Positions 47,737-59,094 of a stretch of DNA of 64,000 bases are shown here, piece by piece (position 1 is the stretch's first letter; every line of letters starts with the position of its first letter). The stretch is taken from the NCBI GenBank assembly GCA_036365515.1, contig CM070876.1, forward strand, positions 100,874,310 through 100,938,309, in the 5' to 3' direction. The position numbers and the translations under genes are program-made. Under the pieces are notes generated by a model. The model saw only the letters and a list, made by a program, of their open reading frames with translations, searched no databases and had not been told where the DNA came from. The stretch comes from Torymus aiolomorphi. Lineage: Eukaryota > Arthropoda > Insecta > Hymenoptera > Torymidae.

Positions 47737-48349
47737 TCAATCGGATAATTGATTTTCAAAATTAATAGCCTTCTTGACGAATTCTTGAACTTGACTATAT
47801 CTATATTTTCCCAGCTGCGGTGAAAATTGAATAGCACTACAATACTCTTCCAGAGTTATGTCAGACTGATGTTTTATTTGTTGTTCAAAAGATCTATAAA
47901 TAGCAGTAGGTATGGAATTTCGTCGATTTCCAAGTGATTTCTTTGGTTCCAATGTCAACTTTTTCTTTATAGTGTGGAGGTAAGTCCTTACTTGAGCCAC
48001 CGTTCTCTCTTCTAAATACGGGCTATCATGTATAACCTCTTCGATTTCTTTGCCAGTTACTGAAACACCTGCCCTTAACTTGTCCGTAAATCTATCCAGT
48101 GACTGTTTTTCATTGCTAGTCCATCTCTTCTTAGATCCTGCTTGCCGATTAGTTATTGCAGCTAGAACTATACAATTTAAATTTTATACAAAAATGCTAC
48201 ATGTAAGACATTCGTCACACAAAAGTTTGTGTGAACAAGAATTATATATTTATCTTACCTTTCGGCTTCCGATTTCTTTTTTTTTGTATATTGGCGTGAA
48301 CAATCAGATTCATCACTATATCCATGATCACATGAAGGACTGTAAGCTT
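47737..48349 (-). CDS. 3' exons of the tyrosine recombinase gene: linker exon and SANT/Myb-like C-terminus
   Basis: Exon 48349-48259 has a strong acceptor (TTTTATTTTAG) and donor (GTAAGA). It encodes an acidic, serine-rich linker (SCDHGYSDESDCSR) and a basic stretch. Exon 48161-47737 ends at a stop at 47737 and encodes a SANT/Myb-like segment (KKRWTSNEKQSLDRFTDKL, then EVIHDSPYLEERTVAQVR). Animal recombinases of this family carry a Trp-rich SANT-like domain in the same C-terminal place, supporting one gene with 62571-64000. The junction between these two exons is one base out of phase; the nine-base A run at 48277-48285 is the likely site. Confidence 0.65.
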
Positions 48350-48671
48350 CTAAAATAAAAGAAAAAATTTAATTAGAAACTGAGGATATTGTTTAACCAT
48401 TTATAGATATAAACATCCAACTAAATTTTATACCAAAATTAAACTCAAGATTAAGAGATCAGGCGATGGTTAGAGCTAAACTTAAACGATAGCCTATAAT
48501 ATTTAGGAACATTACAAATTTTCTCTGTAAATATTAGCTGTAAATATTAGGATGAAATTTTGTGACTTGAATTTTTTGAACTGTTAATATTATTCATTTT
48601 CAATGTATTAGAAATAAAATTTATGGAAAATTTCGAAAAACTGTGTCTGTCACTCTGTCTCTCGGCCTGCC
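48350..48671. other. Start of the large intron, AT-rich
   Basis: Intron sequence of the recombinase gene. It ends in a short CTGTCTCTCGG tract, the same sequence type as the simple repeat at 59476-62480, which marks the original neighbour of that repeat before transposon insertion. Confidence 0.5.
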
Positions 48672-48986
48672 TCCCAACTGAAAAAGTGCAGCTGATTATC
48701 AACTGATAATCAGCTGATAATCAGGTGATAATCGCGCCAAAACGGCACCTGATTATTAGCTGATTTTCACATGAAAATTTATCGTTTAAAATTTATTTAT
48801 TATTAATTATTGTTATTTATTATTACAAAGTACTATCATGGTTCATTTACTTGAATCTACGATTAATTAATGTGCCCGAAAAAATGTGGAAAAATGTAGA
48901 TGCTGACAAAGAAGTTCTGAATTATTTGTTACAGTTTAGGAATGTAACATTACTAGCAATAATTAATAATAATAATTATTAATAAT

Positions 48987-49628
48987 TGTAACGGGATGGC
49001 TAGTGGGGGAAAATCCCAACAAGCCACAGGCCAGCGATGCCCTAGAACACGGTGCCGCGGGTGTCAGACTAAAATGACTTGCCCGGGGATCTGCTCCTGG
49101 AAACCCGAAAACAACGCGAAGATCGCACACGAACTTCGCTTTCCAACTAATTGGATCGCTGAGTGAAAAGCGTGCGCTCGAAGAGTAAAGCGCGCGGCCG
49201 CTATGCTCAGATATGAAAAGGACCGGCGGAGTCGTTTTCCCGCGGAGGCGGCGGTATCCGGGAGAAGGACAGGTTGTAATGAACAACGCGACGAGTAACT
49301 AGATATCACAATATATTCACAATCACTAATCTCTACAAGCACAACGCACGTGCTGATTAGAACAAAGAGTTAGTTCGCGCGCGACCGTTAATATTCAAAC
49401 GCGCGAACTACACGGCGCGCGGCGAAGCTGCTAATATCGCGCGCGGTGTTAAAGTACGGCGGACTGACACACACCCCCACGTACACGGCACAGAAGGCTT
49501 GCACGGGGCGATTTCCGTGCGAGCCTTTACAATGAACCCGCGAGAGGAGAGTAGAAAACTTACGTTAGGAAGGAGCAGCCGGTGCACTCGACTCTCTCTC
49601 TCGCTCCCTGTCGTTCGCACAGCAGTTG

Positions 49629-49660
<32 letters not shown>

Positions 49661-50071
49661 TTCGCTGTATTGGGTCGGCAGGCGGGCTGGCTGCCGGCTC
49701 CTCGCTCGCAGGCTCGTTCTGCTCGTGGCACACGCTACGCGGTATCGCTCTCTCTGTCTCTCTTGTGCGCGCCTCCACTATTTGCGGCGCCTCCACTACA
49801 CTCGCGGGGTCTCACAAAACGATCGAACGGCGTGGACAAGTAAACTCACGAAGAACGGAGGAGATCCTACTTGCGCGACGGCAGACACGAAGATGGCTCC
49901 CTTTTCTCGCGGGAACCAGTTAGCAGCTTCGCGACGGATGACGGGCATTTTACGCGTCGCGAGACCGATTCGCTACGCGCGGCGCGCCTCGATTCGGCTG
50001 CGCAGCAGTTGCGCGCGCGCGCTCACTACCTTCGCGCGGTAGATTAGAATCGCGGCTAGACACGCGTTACA
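48987..50071 (-). repeat. 3' LTR (element orientation)
   Basis: It begins TGTAACGGGATGG and ends GACACGCGTTACA on the plus strand. It contains a (CT)n run at about 49636-49661 that differs in length from the other LTR. Several open frames on both strands (for example 49408-49731 and 49626-50042) occur in both LTRs and owe their openness to the CT/GA run and high GC; they are not genes. Confidence 0.92.
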
Positions 50072-50083
50072 CCCCCCCGGCAG
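50072..50083 (-). promoter_or_regulatory. Polypurine tract
   Basis: On the minus strand CTGCCGGGGGGG directly precedes the TG of the 3' LTR. Confidence 0.75.
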
Positions 50084-50268
50084 ACGCTGCTTAGGAGACC
50101 GAGAGCAGCTCTGCTAATCATGGCCGTCGTCGTACCTACTAATATGGTAGTAATGATTAGGAGAAGGAGGTTCGGAAAGGAGCATTGCAGAATCGGAGTC
50201 ACCGGTTTTTCTTTTTAATTTTTATTAAAAAAAAATATATAAAAAAAACTTCAGGGCCTCACCCTTCT

Positions 50269-51225
50269 TCAGCTAGCCCGGGAATACGATCGGCGCCCCT
50301 TGTGACGAGCTTGGTTGGGGCAATGTTTTGACTTTTTCACCCCAAGCTCGCCACACATGAAGCACCGGGGGATCGCGTTACTGCCGAGCTCATCCCGGGC
50401 CACTCGCTCTTCTTCGAGCGCCCTCCTAAGGCGCTCTTCTTCTTTTTGGAGACGGCGCTGGGCCTCTTCCTTGACCCGGCGCGCCGTCTCCTCCGCCTTT
50501 TCCCTGGCTCGCTTGGCCTCTTCCATGCGCTCCTGCGCACGAGCCAGGCGAGCCTCCTCCGCCTTTTGGAAGGCTATGCGGCGCAGCCTGGCGGCCCTGG
50601 CCTCTGCGGCGGCCGCGAGCTCTTCGCGCCGGCCTTGGGCCATTCCGACCCATTTGCCGGCTTGCCGCTCGCCGGCCTTACCGTGGCACTGGAGAAAGAC
50701 CTCCAGTGCGGCCAGGGCAGCGTCCTCCGCAGCGCGCGAGGACTTGCTGAGGCACCGCGCTTCCTCGAGGGCCTTCTCCACTGGGACCCAGGCCGCTCCG
50801 ACTTCATCACTCGGTGCCCACTTGGGGGCCTGGGTCGGAGAACTCTCTTTCCTTTCTTCGTCGGCCCGAGCCGCGCCGGCGTTTCCTTCCGGCGCCATCT
50901 CTGAGGCTCGGACCGACGCCTCTTGTGAAAGCCGTTCTTCCCGGCTTTCCTGCTGCTCCTTCGGGGGACGAGGTCGCCGAAGCGGACTGGGACCGGCCTC
51001 TGCCCAGGCCGGCTCCGAAGATCCCTTTCTTGGCTTCGGCGCCTCTATCTCCTCGATCATGACGGTGGAGGGCTCTTCCACTGGCTGGGGTGCCAGTGTC
51101 ACAGCGTCGATGCCCTCCACGACCTGCTCCAAAAAATCGATGACGGCGGGGTCAGGATTGCACTGGATTAATCCAGCGATCACCTTCTTCGCCGTCTCCG
51201 CTATTTCGGGAGTCAGGCCTTGCAT
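50269..51225 (-). CDS. Third ORF of the gypsy element: coiled-coil/zinc-finger protein, 318 residues
   Basis: The frame is open from ATG at 51225 to a stop at 50269, lies between integrase and the 3' LTR, and is separated from the pol stop by about 100 bp. The N-terminus (MQGLTPEIAETAKKVIAGL) looks helical. The middle is Glu/Pro-rich. About residues 195-285 form a long charged coiled coil (AEEARLARAQERMEEAKRAR). A Cys cluster with C288, C291, H301 and C302 is followed by a basic tail. There is no signal peptide, membrane segment or furin-like site, so it is not an envelope protein. The autonomous gag lacks a zinc knuckle, so this protein could supply nucleic-acid binding. I know no named family for it. 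The strong GC bias also opens other frames on both strands here. Confidence 0.6.
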   Translation of the reverse strand: MQGLTPEIAETAKKVIAGLIQCNPDPAVIDFLEQVVEGIDAVTLAPQPVEEPSTVMIEEIEAPKPRKGSSEPAWAEAGPSPLRRPRPPKEQQESREERLSQEASVRASEMAPEGNAGAARADEERKESSPTQAPKWAPSDEVGAAWVPVEKALEEARCLSKSSRAAEDAALAALEVFLQCHGKAGERQAGKWVGMAQGRREELAAAAEARAARLRRIAFQKAEEARLARAQERMEEAKRAREKAEETARRVKEEAQRRLQKEEERLRRALEEERVARDELGSNAIPRCFMCGELGVKKSKHCPNQARHKGRRSYSRAS

Positions 51226-51327
51226 GTCCTGAAACAGGTAAATCGATCCCGGGGAGGAGTGAGATTGAGGACTGGAGAATTAAGACGAACACAGGTTAGT
51301 ACGTACGACACAAGTTGGACGGCACAA

Positions 51328-54243
51328 TTATTGCTTTTTATACGCTCGGGTTCTACGAGGACTAATTAGTCCGGCATCAGCAGGTACGGGCTTCTTCTTC
51401 GAACCCTTTGGCCTCCCTGGGCCTCGCTTGGGTTCTGTTGTACCAGCCACACGCATAGGCCGGCCATCGCTCGCACGCTTTCCTGGCCTAACTAATAGCG
51501 CGGTCTTACGAGGTGGACCGCGCCTCTTAGCCGTCGCCCGGGGCTGTACATTCCCCCGGCTAACTCTGTGTCCCTCTGACGTGTTCCGTTCGGCTGAAGA
51601 GTCCCTCGCTGGTAGCGCCTGGGCTACTGCTGCTGAGACGTATCTCTTGAGTTGCTGCGCATGGACGGAACGTATCGTTCGACCATCCTCACCTTGGATC
51701 TCATAGGTGTTTTCGCCTAGAATATTCACAATCGTGTAGGGCCCCGCGTACTTCGGGGCTAATTTGGCAGAAATCCCCTCAGCTGCTGAGGATAGTACCT
51801 TATTCTCTCTCCATACATGATCGCCTAGACAGAATTCTGGAGGTCGACGATGAGCGTCATAATATTTGGCTTGTCTCGCCTGCTCCGCTTGCGCGTCGGC
51901 CGCCGCCCGAACGTGCAATTCGCGGAGCTTGTCCATACGTACCACCCAATTGTTTATCGCCTCTTGCTGCACTTGCTCTTCGGCTAACCTGTCTTCCTCC
52001 CGCCTTAGTGTCTTCGGTGGGTCGGGTTGTCGGCCATAAATGAGCATGGCAGGACTTATCTTTGTGGAGCTGTGTTCGGCAGTATTGTACGCGAATGCCA
52101 GCTCATTCAGTTTCTCATCCCAGGACCGGTGATTTTCCTCTGCGTAAGACATAATCATTGTCTTCACCGTTCGGTTCACACGCTCGACAGGATTGGCCTG
52201 AGGGTGATACGGAGGTGTAAACGTGTGATGCACATTTCTCTCCTTTAAGAATGCCTCTAATGGTGCATTTTTAAATTCAGTCCCATTGTCTGAGAGAAAC
52301 ACCTCCGGGACTCCGAATCGCAGACATACTCGCTCGTTGAGTCCCTTAATTACCGATTTACCATCTGCCCTTTTTATCGGAATTACTTCAATCCAGCGTG
52401 TGAACAAGTCCTGGAATATGAGAATGTATTCGTCGCCGTGCGTGGTTTTTGGGAGGGGCCCCATAATGTCTCTGGCCACGATTTGCCATGGACGCTCTGT
52501 AATTCGGCGTCCCATGAATCCTGTTGGAGCGCGCTGTTCGACTTTGCACTGCTGGAAAATTTGGCACTGGCTCACGTATCTGGCTATATCACGAGACATG
52601 TGTGGCCAATAATACTTCCGCTTTACTCTTTCTAGCGTTTTCTCGCGGCCCAAGTGCCCAGCAGTTGGAAAGTCATGGCATTCTCTCAGTACTTCGCGTC
52701 GCTTTTCGTGAGGGACTGCTAACTTCCATGCATCATCGTCGCCGAGAGACTCGTCTATGACTTCATCAGGTTTGTACTTGTACAGTCTCCCCGCCGCCAG
52801 CTTGAACGTGGGGAAGTCTCGCGGCCGCTGTTGAACCTCTTTCACAATTTCGAGGTACCATTGGTCGTTTGTATCGCGTTCGAGCTCTAACGCGGCGACC
52901 GCTGGCTCCTCTTCCTCGAACATCCGCGAAAGGGCATCTGGGACATTGTTTAAAGAGCCCTTTCGGTGTTCGACTGTGAAACTGTGGTTTTGTAGTTCCA
53001 AAGCCCATCTTGCTAACCTGCCTGATGGGTTTCGGAGATCATGGAGCCACTTCAAGCTGCTATGATCCGTGATGACCTTGAAGTCATAGGCCTCTATATA
53101 CGGACGGAACTTTTTGATTGCCCAGAGAATTGCTAGACACTCTCATTCCGTCACGCTATAATTCTTCTCGGCCGCGCTCAGAGTTCGACTAGCGAACTCT
53201 AGGACCCTTTCGTTGCCGTCTATTATCTGGTATAGCACCGCTCCAAGTCCTGTATCGCTCGCATCAGTTTGCACCACGAACTGTGCGTTAGATACCGGTC
53301 TGTGGAGAATCGGTGCAGAAGCAACTAGCGCTTTTAGCTTTTGGAAGGCCTCTTCTTGTGCCGTTGACCACTCGTATTTCCGATCCTTTTTCGTTAGTTC
53401 GGTCAGTGGTTCAGCAATTGTGGCGAAGTTTGATAAAAACTTTCTATACCACGAGGCCATTCCTAGGAAGCGTCTCAGCTGACGGAGGTTTTTCGGCACC
53501 GGATATTCCATAATGGGCTTTATTTTCTCGGGGTCTGGTTTAAAACCATCCCTATTTACTATGACCCCGAGATATTGGACCTCATCGCGACAGAAGACAC
53601 TCTTCTCGCGATTTATTGTGAGGCCCGCGTCCTTTATCCTATCTAGAACTCTTTTTAGAACCTCTTTATGCTCCTCGAATGTTTCTGTGACTATTATTAT
53701 GTCATCGAGATACGAGTAAGCAAAAGGTTCGAGTTCGGGGCCGATGACTTTGTCAATCAGCCTCTGGAAGGACGCTCCGGCATACGAAAGACCGTAGGGC
53801 ATTCTTGTAAATTGAAATAACCCTTTGCCTGGCACGGTGAAGGCCGTAGTCTCTTTGGACTCCGGATTTAGTGGTATTTGGTGGTACGCACTACTTAAAT
53901 CCAACGTGGATATGTATCGCGCTTTCTGCAGTTTGCTTAAGATACTCTCCATGTATGGTAACGGGTATGCGTCTGGCCTTGACGCTGCGTTCACTTTTCT
54001 GAAGTCCACGCAGAAACGGAACTTCCCGTTGGACTTGCGTACCATTACCACAGGGCTTGACCAGCCGCTTGTCGAAGGTTCTATTATACCCGCGAGTAGC
54101 ATTTTCTCCACCTGCTTGTGCATCTCTTCTTCGAGTTTTCGAGATACTGGGTAGTACTTCTGTTTTATGGATCTTGTGGAGCCGACGTCTACTGAATACT
54201 CAACCCACGAAGTACACCCTAATGGTGCCAGGCCGTTTCCCAT
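51328..54243 (-). CDS. pol: Pol: reverse transcriptase, RNase H, integrase (one internal stop)
   Basis: One frame of 972 codons interrupted by TGA at 53145-53143. RT blocks visible: FRFCVDFRKVNA, PLPYMESIL, FTRMPYGLSYAGASF and the catalytic YLDDI. RNase H: QTDASDTGLGAV, then the stop just after KNYSVTE, then TDHSSLKWL. Integrase: HH part at CHDFPTAGHLG, CC part reading CQIFQQC so that the expected second zinc cysteine is Phe, then catalytic D (ARDIMGPL), D (LSDNGTEF) and E (NPVERVNR), and a GPY-type C-terminus (KYAGPYTIV). The stop is a likely CGA-to-TGA change at a CpG. It converts the RNA genome to cDNA and integrates it. The frame differs from the upstream protease frame. Confidence 0.92.
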
Positions 54244-54766
54244 CAGCTTCCGCTTCTTTGCGCTGCTCTTCTGTTGGGTCCGCCAACCCTATAGCTGATA
54301 CGGACACGGTATTATTGGCGGTTATGGAGGCTACTTCTAACTTTACGCTTGCATCATCATCTTTGAGATGCAGCGTATTGTCAGTGGGGTCTAAGACGGC
54401 GCTAAACTTCTTAATGAAGTTCACCCCCAAGTAGCACTCCGTGTCTAGGTCTGGCATGATTGCGACGCGCACATCCTTGCACACGCCTGCCACGACCATG
54501 GGTAGATACACATAGCCAACCACTGCTATGCTCTGCCCATTAGCTACCCGTGCCGTTAGGCCGCTGGCCGGGATTAATTCTTTTCCACAGGCTGTAGCGA
54601 GCTGTAAGCCGATGGAATTCATCCCAGTCCAAGAAGCTCCAGTATCGAAGAGTGCCCGTAGCCTGTAGCCGGCTAGACCTACTTGAAGCCACCATCGCGA
54701 GCATGTTTCCTGGTTATCTTCGTTCTGCTGAGTCGCGGGCACTTCTTCGCTCTCTCCTTCAGGCAA
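54200..54766 (-). CDS. Retroviral-type aspartic protease
   Basis: It contains the catalytic triad ALFDTGASWTGMN and a later flap and ILG-like region (YLGVNFIKKF), consistent with a pepsin/retropepsin fold that cleaves Gag-Pol. The frame overlaps pol by 44 bp in a different register. It lies in a -1 register relative to the upstream gag C-terminal frame, so it may be reached by frameshifting. The stated start is not an ATG; translation presumably enters from gag. Confidence 0.85.
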   Translation of the reverse strand: MPEGESEEVPATQQNEDNQETCSRWWLQVGLAGYRLRALFDTGASWTGMNSIGLQLATACGKELIPASGLTARVANGQSIAVVGYVYLPMVVAGVCKDVRVAIMPDLDTECYLGVNFIKKFSAVLDPTDNTLHLKDDDASVKLEVASITANNTVSVSAIGLADPTEEQRKEAEADGKRPGTIRVYFVG

Positions 54767-54825
54767 TTGGACCGAGTTACCCTCGGTCGCTGATGTGAGA
54801 GCTGGGGGCGGGCGTGTGGCCGTGT

Positions 54826-55434
54826 TTACCTGCCCCCTTGGCCGTTTCCCTGCTGGTTTCCGGCAGCATTGGGGTTGCGGTCGCTTCCCCTTTGCTCGTT
54901 GCCGTAACCCCTTCGGTACTCTGGCCTTTGTGGAGGTCCATTACTCCTTGGACTTGGCGGCCTAGCCTGGTGGGTCGCGCTACTACCCCCACTAGGCTGA
55001 TTATTACTTTGCCCGCCTTCCCGCTGCCTGTTCTCCCAATTATTCTTTTTCTTGGGCTTCTTGAACGACTGTGGGTTTGGTGTTTGCTCACTATTTCCGT
55101 CGGTGCCTTTCTTTGTCAAGCTTGACAAACACTCGGCCATCACCCGACGGAACATAGCCTCGAGGCTTTCTCGAGGCTCCTGCTGTTGTTGCCCCATCGC
55201 CGCCACTCCTGGATTCTGCTTTTTCCGCTGATCCGTGGTTGGCTCTGTAGGTACGTAGGCAAACTCTGGCAAGTAAGTGCGCTCTGGCGGTGGTGGCGAG
55301 TGATACACCTTATCTGCCGCGAGCGCTAATTCGGCCTCCCGGGCTAAATCCAGGAGCCCTCGGTAATCCGTAATTTGATTACGCATCACCATTTTTTGTA
55401 GTTCTGGCCGCATGTTCCGGTGCAACATGTCCAA
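54826..55434 (-). CDS. gag: Gag C-terminal part (shifted frame)
   Basis: This continues the capsid end of gag (HRNMRPELQKMVMRNQI) in a frame offset by one from the main gag ORF. The two frames meet at about 55430, where one extra base would explain the break. It ends in a Gln/Asn/Gly/Arg-rich tail (RRGYGNEQRGSDRNP) with no CCHC knuckle. This is part of gag, not a separate gene. Confidence 0.7.
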   Translation of the reverse strand: MDMLHRNMRPELQKMVMRNQITDYRGLLDLAREAELALAADKVYHSPPPPERTYLPEFAYVPTEPTTDQRKKQNPGVAAMGQQQQEPRESLEAMFRRVMAECLSSLTKKGTDGNSEQTPNPQSFKKPKKKNNWENRQREGGQSNNQPSGGSSATHQARPPSPRSNGPPQRPEYRRGYGNEQRGSDRNPNAAGNQQGNGQGGR

Positions 55435-57055
55435 CTAACTTGAGAATCAAGGCTTGCAGATTCACTACGTAATCTCTCGTGAGTTCGTTTCTGCCTTGAG
55501 TCCTCGCGTTTATCTCCGCTAGGATTCGCTGTTGATGGCCCCTGTCACCGCCATACATGTGTATTATGGCCTCTTGGAAGTCTTGCCAAGATCGCCACGT
55601 ATGACGGTTACTCCTATACCAGGTGGCCGCTACTCCACTCAGGAGCTCTGACAATGACGAGAGTACTTCGTCGTACGTCAGATTTGCTAGAGCTCGACAT
55701 TCCTCTACTCTCGTGAGGAATAACTCGACGCTCTGCTCCTTCAAGGACCCAGAGAACTTGATGTGCCATTTCCTTACGATTTGGCCCACATCACGGTTCG
55801 TCTGTTGAGGCACGTACGTCTGCCTCGTAGACTGGTCCAGTGTAGCGCTCACCCCCGCCTGACGCTGTGTAGAATTTCTTCCGCTATTCCTCCTAGCGTC
55901 CCTTGGCGATTCAGTATTGGGACTGCTGCTGTCAAAATTCACATATGTGAACGTGTCCTGAAAGTTCACATGTGGTGATCCTCGTCCCCTGCCCGCACTC
56001 GGTAGTTGGACTCCCTCCAAGCGCGTGCTTGAGGGTGGGTGTCGAGCTTCTTGGAGTATTCGCACACTCTCTTTGAGCTCTTCCACCTCTTTGACGAGTC
56101 TATGGATCACCGACAGCAGCTGTTCTGAGACAACGTTATCTCCCACAGCAATCCCTGCGGTACGCTGTTCCCCCGCACTTGGCCACTCAAAACTCTGTGG
56201 CTGCGGTGGACTTCGCGTTTGCTGCCAGAACGCGTGCTGCCCATTTTGTGCCGACAACGACTCTTGTTCTTGACTCCGCCGGAATTGTCGTTGCCTGCGC
56301 TGCTCTTCTAGCAACGACTGCTGTCGCTGCTGCTCTTGATGCTTTCGCTGTTGCTGCCGCTGCTGCTCCTGCTGTTGTTGCTGTTGCTGCCGTCGCTGCT
56401 GCTCCATCTGCTGCTGCTGTTGCATTTGTTGCTGCTGCATTTGCTGCTGCTGCATTTGCTGCTGTTGCAGTTGCTGCTGCTGCATTTGCTGCTGCTGCAT
56501 TTGCTGCTGCTGCAGTTGTTGCTGTTGAAGCTGTTGCTGTTGGAGCTGTCCCTCGGCTTCGGCTGGAGATGTCCCGGTGGGTGCTGCAGAGCTCAATATC
56601 TCTGTCCCGGAACCCTCCTGGCCGTTTGCCTCATCCGCTGGCTCCACCACTGCATTATGTGCTTGTTGTGGAGCGTTCATCCTCCGAGACTCCGAGAGTT
56701 TTTGCATCACTATCGGGTCATCAAGGAGCGTAATGAACGGGTGCGGTTGGTCTGGATCAGTATTGGGATCCACAATAGTCGACCCAGACTTGTTCATCAA
56801 CGTTAAGTCGATGAACGCCCTTCGGGACTGCTCGCGTTTAGCAAACGCTTGCTTCTCCGACAGCTCCGGCTCTGGCACAAAATCGGCGGCACTGTAATCG
56901 CCCATAAGCCACTTGATCGTTGTCAGCATATTCACTGATTGCAGATCTGACTGCTGCAGACCAAGGGCTTGCATGGCCTCGATAATTTCCTCTTCGGGCT
57001 GTGTATACGCCCAATTGAGTATCGCAGATTCCGCAAATTGCGACGATCGGGCCAT
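55435..57055 (-). CDS. gag: Gag N-terminal and capsid part
   Basis: I take the ATG at 57055 (MARSSQFAESAILNWAYTQP) as start; the same frame extends upstream to 57166 without a better initiator. An N-terminal helical region (IKWLMGDYSAADF) is shared with the gag-only element. It is followed by a long polyglutamine tract (about 56340-56545, QLQQQQMQQQQ-type) and then a capsid-like segment (WHIKFSGSLKEQSVELFLTR, TWRSWQDFQEAII). The frame runs on to a stop at 55379 after the presumed shift. Reverse-strand Ala- and Leu-rich frames opposite the polyQ are artefacts. Confidence 0.85.
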
Positions 57056-57996
57056 GGTGTCAATTGGCTGTGCGCTTCCCCACGAACTTATTTTACTAGC
57101 GCGAGTAGTATCCGGATTGATGGCAGAGAGAGTTTGCCTTTTCAACCCGTGAGCTAGCTTTTTCAATGCGACCCCGGGTTACTTTCTAAGAGCTACGGCG
57201 GTTGCTCTTACCCTCGATAATGCACGAGGATTTCCCGTATGCGGCTCTAAAAAAAAATAAAAGCTATTTCTGTAAGTAATTACGATTTGTAATTAATTAC
57301 GCTCCACTACTCGCACTTGTAATTTTAAAATAAATATATGTGAAAAAAAAATATATATATGTGTGTCAAAACGGACAATATCACCAAAAACACAAAAAAT
57401 AAATACAATTTTCACCTAAAAAAAATAAAAACAATTTTTAAGTTCGAGGGGATTTTTGCGCTCGAGTTTTTACTCGGGCGCACAGTCAACTTTTTGTTCC
57501 GAGAGTGCTTGCCGACTTTCTCTCGATCTTCTTCTAACTGCACGATAAAAGAAAAAAAATTTTATTTTTCGTCCAAAAAAAAATAATTCGTATCGGAAAT
57601 ACGAGAGGACTAGAAGAAAAAAAAATTTTCGAGACGAGAAAAAAAATTAATTAAAAAAAATTAATTATCGCTAAAAAAAAAATTTTGTCGTTAAAAAATT
57701 AATTGTTATTAAAAAACTTTAATTGTTAACAATAATTCCTCAACGCTCCAAAAATTCCGCGATCAATATCTCTCCTCGAAGGCACACTAGGTCGAGGGTT
57801 ATTGGCTATTGCACGCCTAACCTCTCGACCGCACTCTCGCAACAGCACGGCTGTGTCACGCACACGCACACACGCGCCTACGAGCTGCGGCACGAAGAGC
57901 CTTTGTTTGCAGCTTACGCTCAGCTACGCTGCTGAGCTTCTTCGCGCCAAGCTTCGCCGCGAATCACGTACGCGTCGCAGGTCCTTCTCCACCCCC
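57056..57996 (-). other. 5' leader of the gypsy element
   Basis: About 940 bp with very A/T-rich homopolymer-laden sequence (57240-57730) between the PBS and gag. No gene is present. Confidence 0.6.
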
Positions 57997-58015
57997 AAAA
58001 CGTTGTGGCGCCAGT
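57997..58015 (-). promoter_or_regulatory. Primer binding site
   Basis: On the minus strand ACTGGCGCCACAACGTTTTG follows the LTR end CGTTACA. The TGGCGCC start is usual for tRNA-primed gypsy elements. The tRNA cannot be assigned by eye. Confidence 0.75.
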
Positions 58016-59094
58016 TGTAACGGGATGGCTAGTGGGGGAAAATCCCAACAAGCCACAGGCCAGCGATGCCCTAGAACACGGTGCCGCGGGTGTCAGACTA
58101 AAATGACTTGCCCGGGGATCTGCTCCTGGAAACCCGAAAACAACGCGAAGATCGCACACGAACTTCGCTTTCCAACTAATTGGATCGCTGAGTGAAAAGC
58201 GCGCGCTCGAAGAGTAAAGCGCGCGGCCGCTATGCTCAGATATGAAAACGACCGGCGGAGTCGTTTTCCCGCGGAGGCGGCGGTATCCGGGAGAACGACA
58301 GGTTGTAATGAACAACGCGACGAGTAACTAGATATCACAATATATTCACAATCACTAATCTCTACAAGCACAACGCACGTGCTGATTAGAACAAAGAGTT
58401 AGTTCGCGCGCGACCGTTAATATTCAAACGCGCGAACTACACGGCGCGCGGCGAAGCTGCTAATTTCGCGCGCGGTGTTAAAGTACGGCGGGCTGACACA
58501 CACCCTCACGTACACGGCACAGAAGGCTTGCACGGGGCGATTTCCGTGCGAGCCTTTACAATGAACCCGCGAGAGGAGAGTAGAAAACTTACGTTAGGAA
58601 GGAGCAGCCGGTGCACTCGACTCTCTCTCTCGCTCCCTGTCGTTCGCACAGCAGTTGCGCTCTCTCTCTCTCTCTCTCTCTCTTTCGCTGTATTGGGTCG
58701 GCAGGCGGGCTGGCTGCCGGCTCCTCGCTCGCAGGCTCGTTCTGCTTGTGGCACACGCTACGCGGTATCGCTCTCTCTCTGTCTCTCTTGTGCGCGCCTC
58801 CACTATTTGCGGCGCCTCCACTACACTCGCGGGGTCTCACAAAACGATCGAACGGCGTGGACACGTAAACTCACGAAGAACGGAGGAGATCCTACTTACG
58901 CGACAGCAGACACGAAGATGGCTCCCTTTTCTCGCGGGAACCAGTTAGCAGCTTCGCGACGGATGACGGGCATTTTACGCGTCGCGAGACCGATTCGCTA
59001 CGCGCGGCGCGCCTCGATTCGGCTGCGCAGCAGTTGCGCGCGCGCTCACTACCTTCGCGCGGTAGATTAGAATCGCGGCTAGACACGCGTTACA
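58016..59094 (-). repeat. 5' LTR (element orientation)
   Basis: 1079 bp, with roughly ten substitutions plus a shorter CT run against the other LTR. Confidence 0.92.

Larger units (their letters stand above)
48987..59094 (-). mobile_element. Autonomous Ty3/gypsy-class LTR retrotransposon, 10.1 kb, minus strand
   Basis: Two LTRs of 1085 and 1079 bp, about 99% identical by eye, are bounded by the target duplication TAAT (48983-48986, 59095-59098). Reading from 59094 downward: LTR, PBS, leader, gag, protease, RT-RNase H-integrase, an extra ORF, PPT and LTR. The domain order RT-RNase H-integrase places it in Ty3/gypsy. It is GC-richer than the host DNA. It carries one nonsense codon in RNase H, a zinc-site substitution in integrase and frame changes in and after gag, so this copy is probably inactive although young. 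Confidence 0.93.

Noticed and set aside
49408..50042. Long frames on both strands in the LTR, also at 58506-59070
   Set aside because: Present in both LTRs and opened by the CT/GA run and GC richness; no motif.
50315..51232. 305-codon plus-strand frame opposite the third ORF
   Set aside because: It is Ser/Arg/Ala-rich antisense of a GC-rich coding region and has no motif. The minus-strand frame follows element polarity and has coiled-coil and Cys features.
56179..56806. Ala-rich and Leu-rich plus-strand frames of 156-184 codons
   Set aside because: Exact antisense of the polyglutamine tract of gag.
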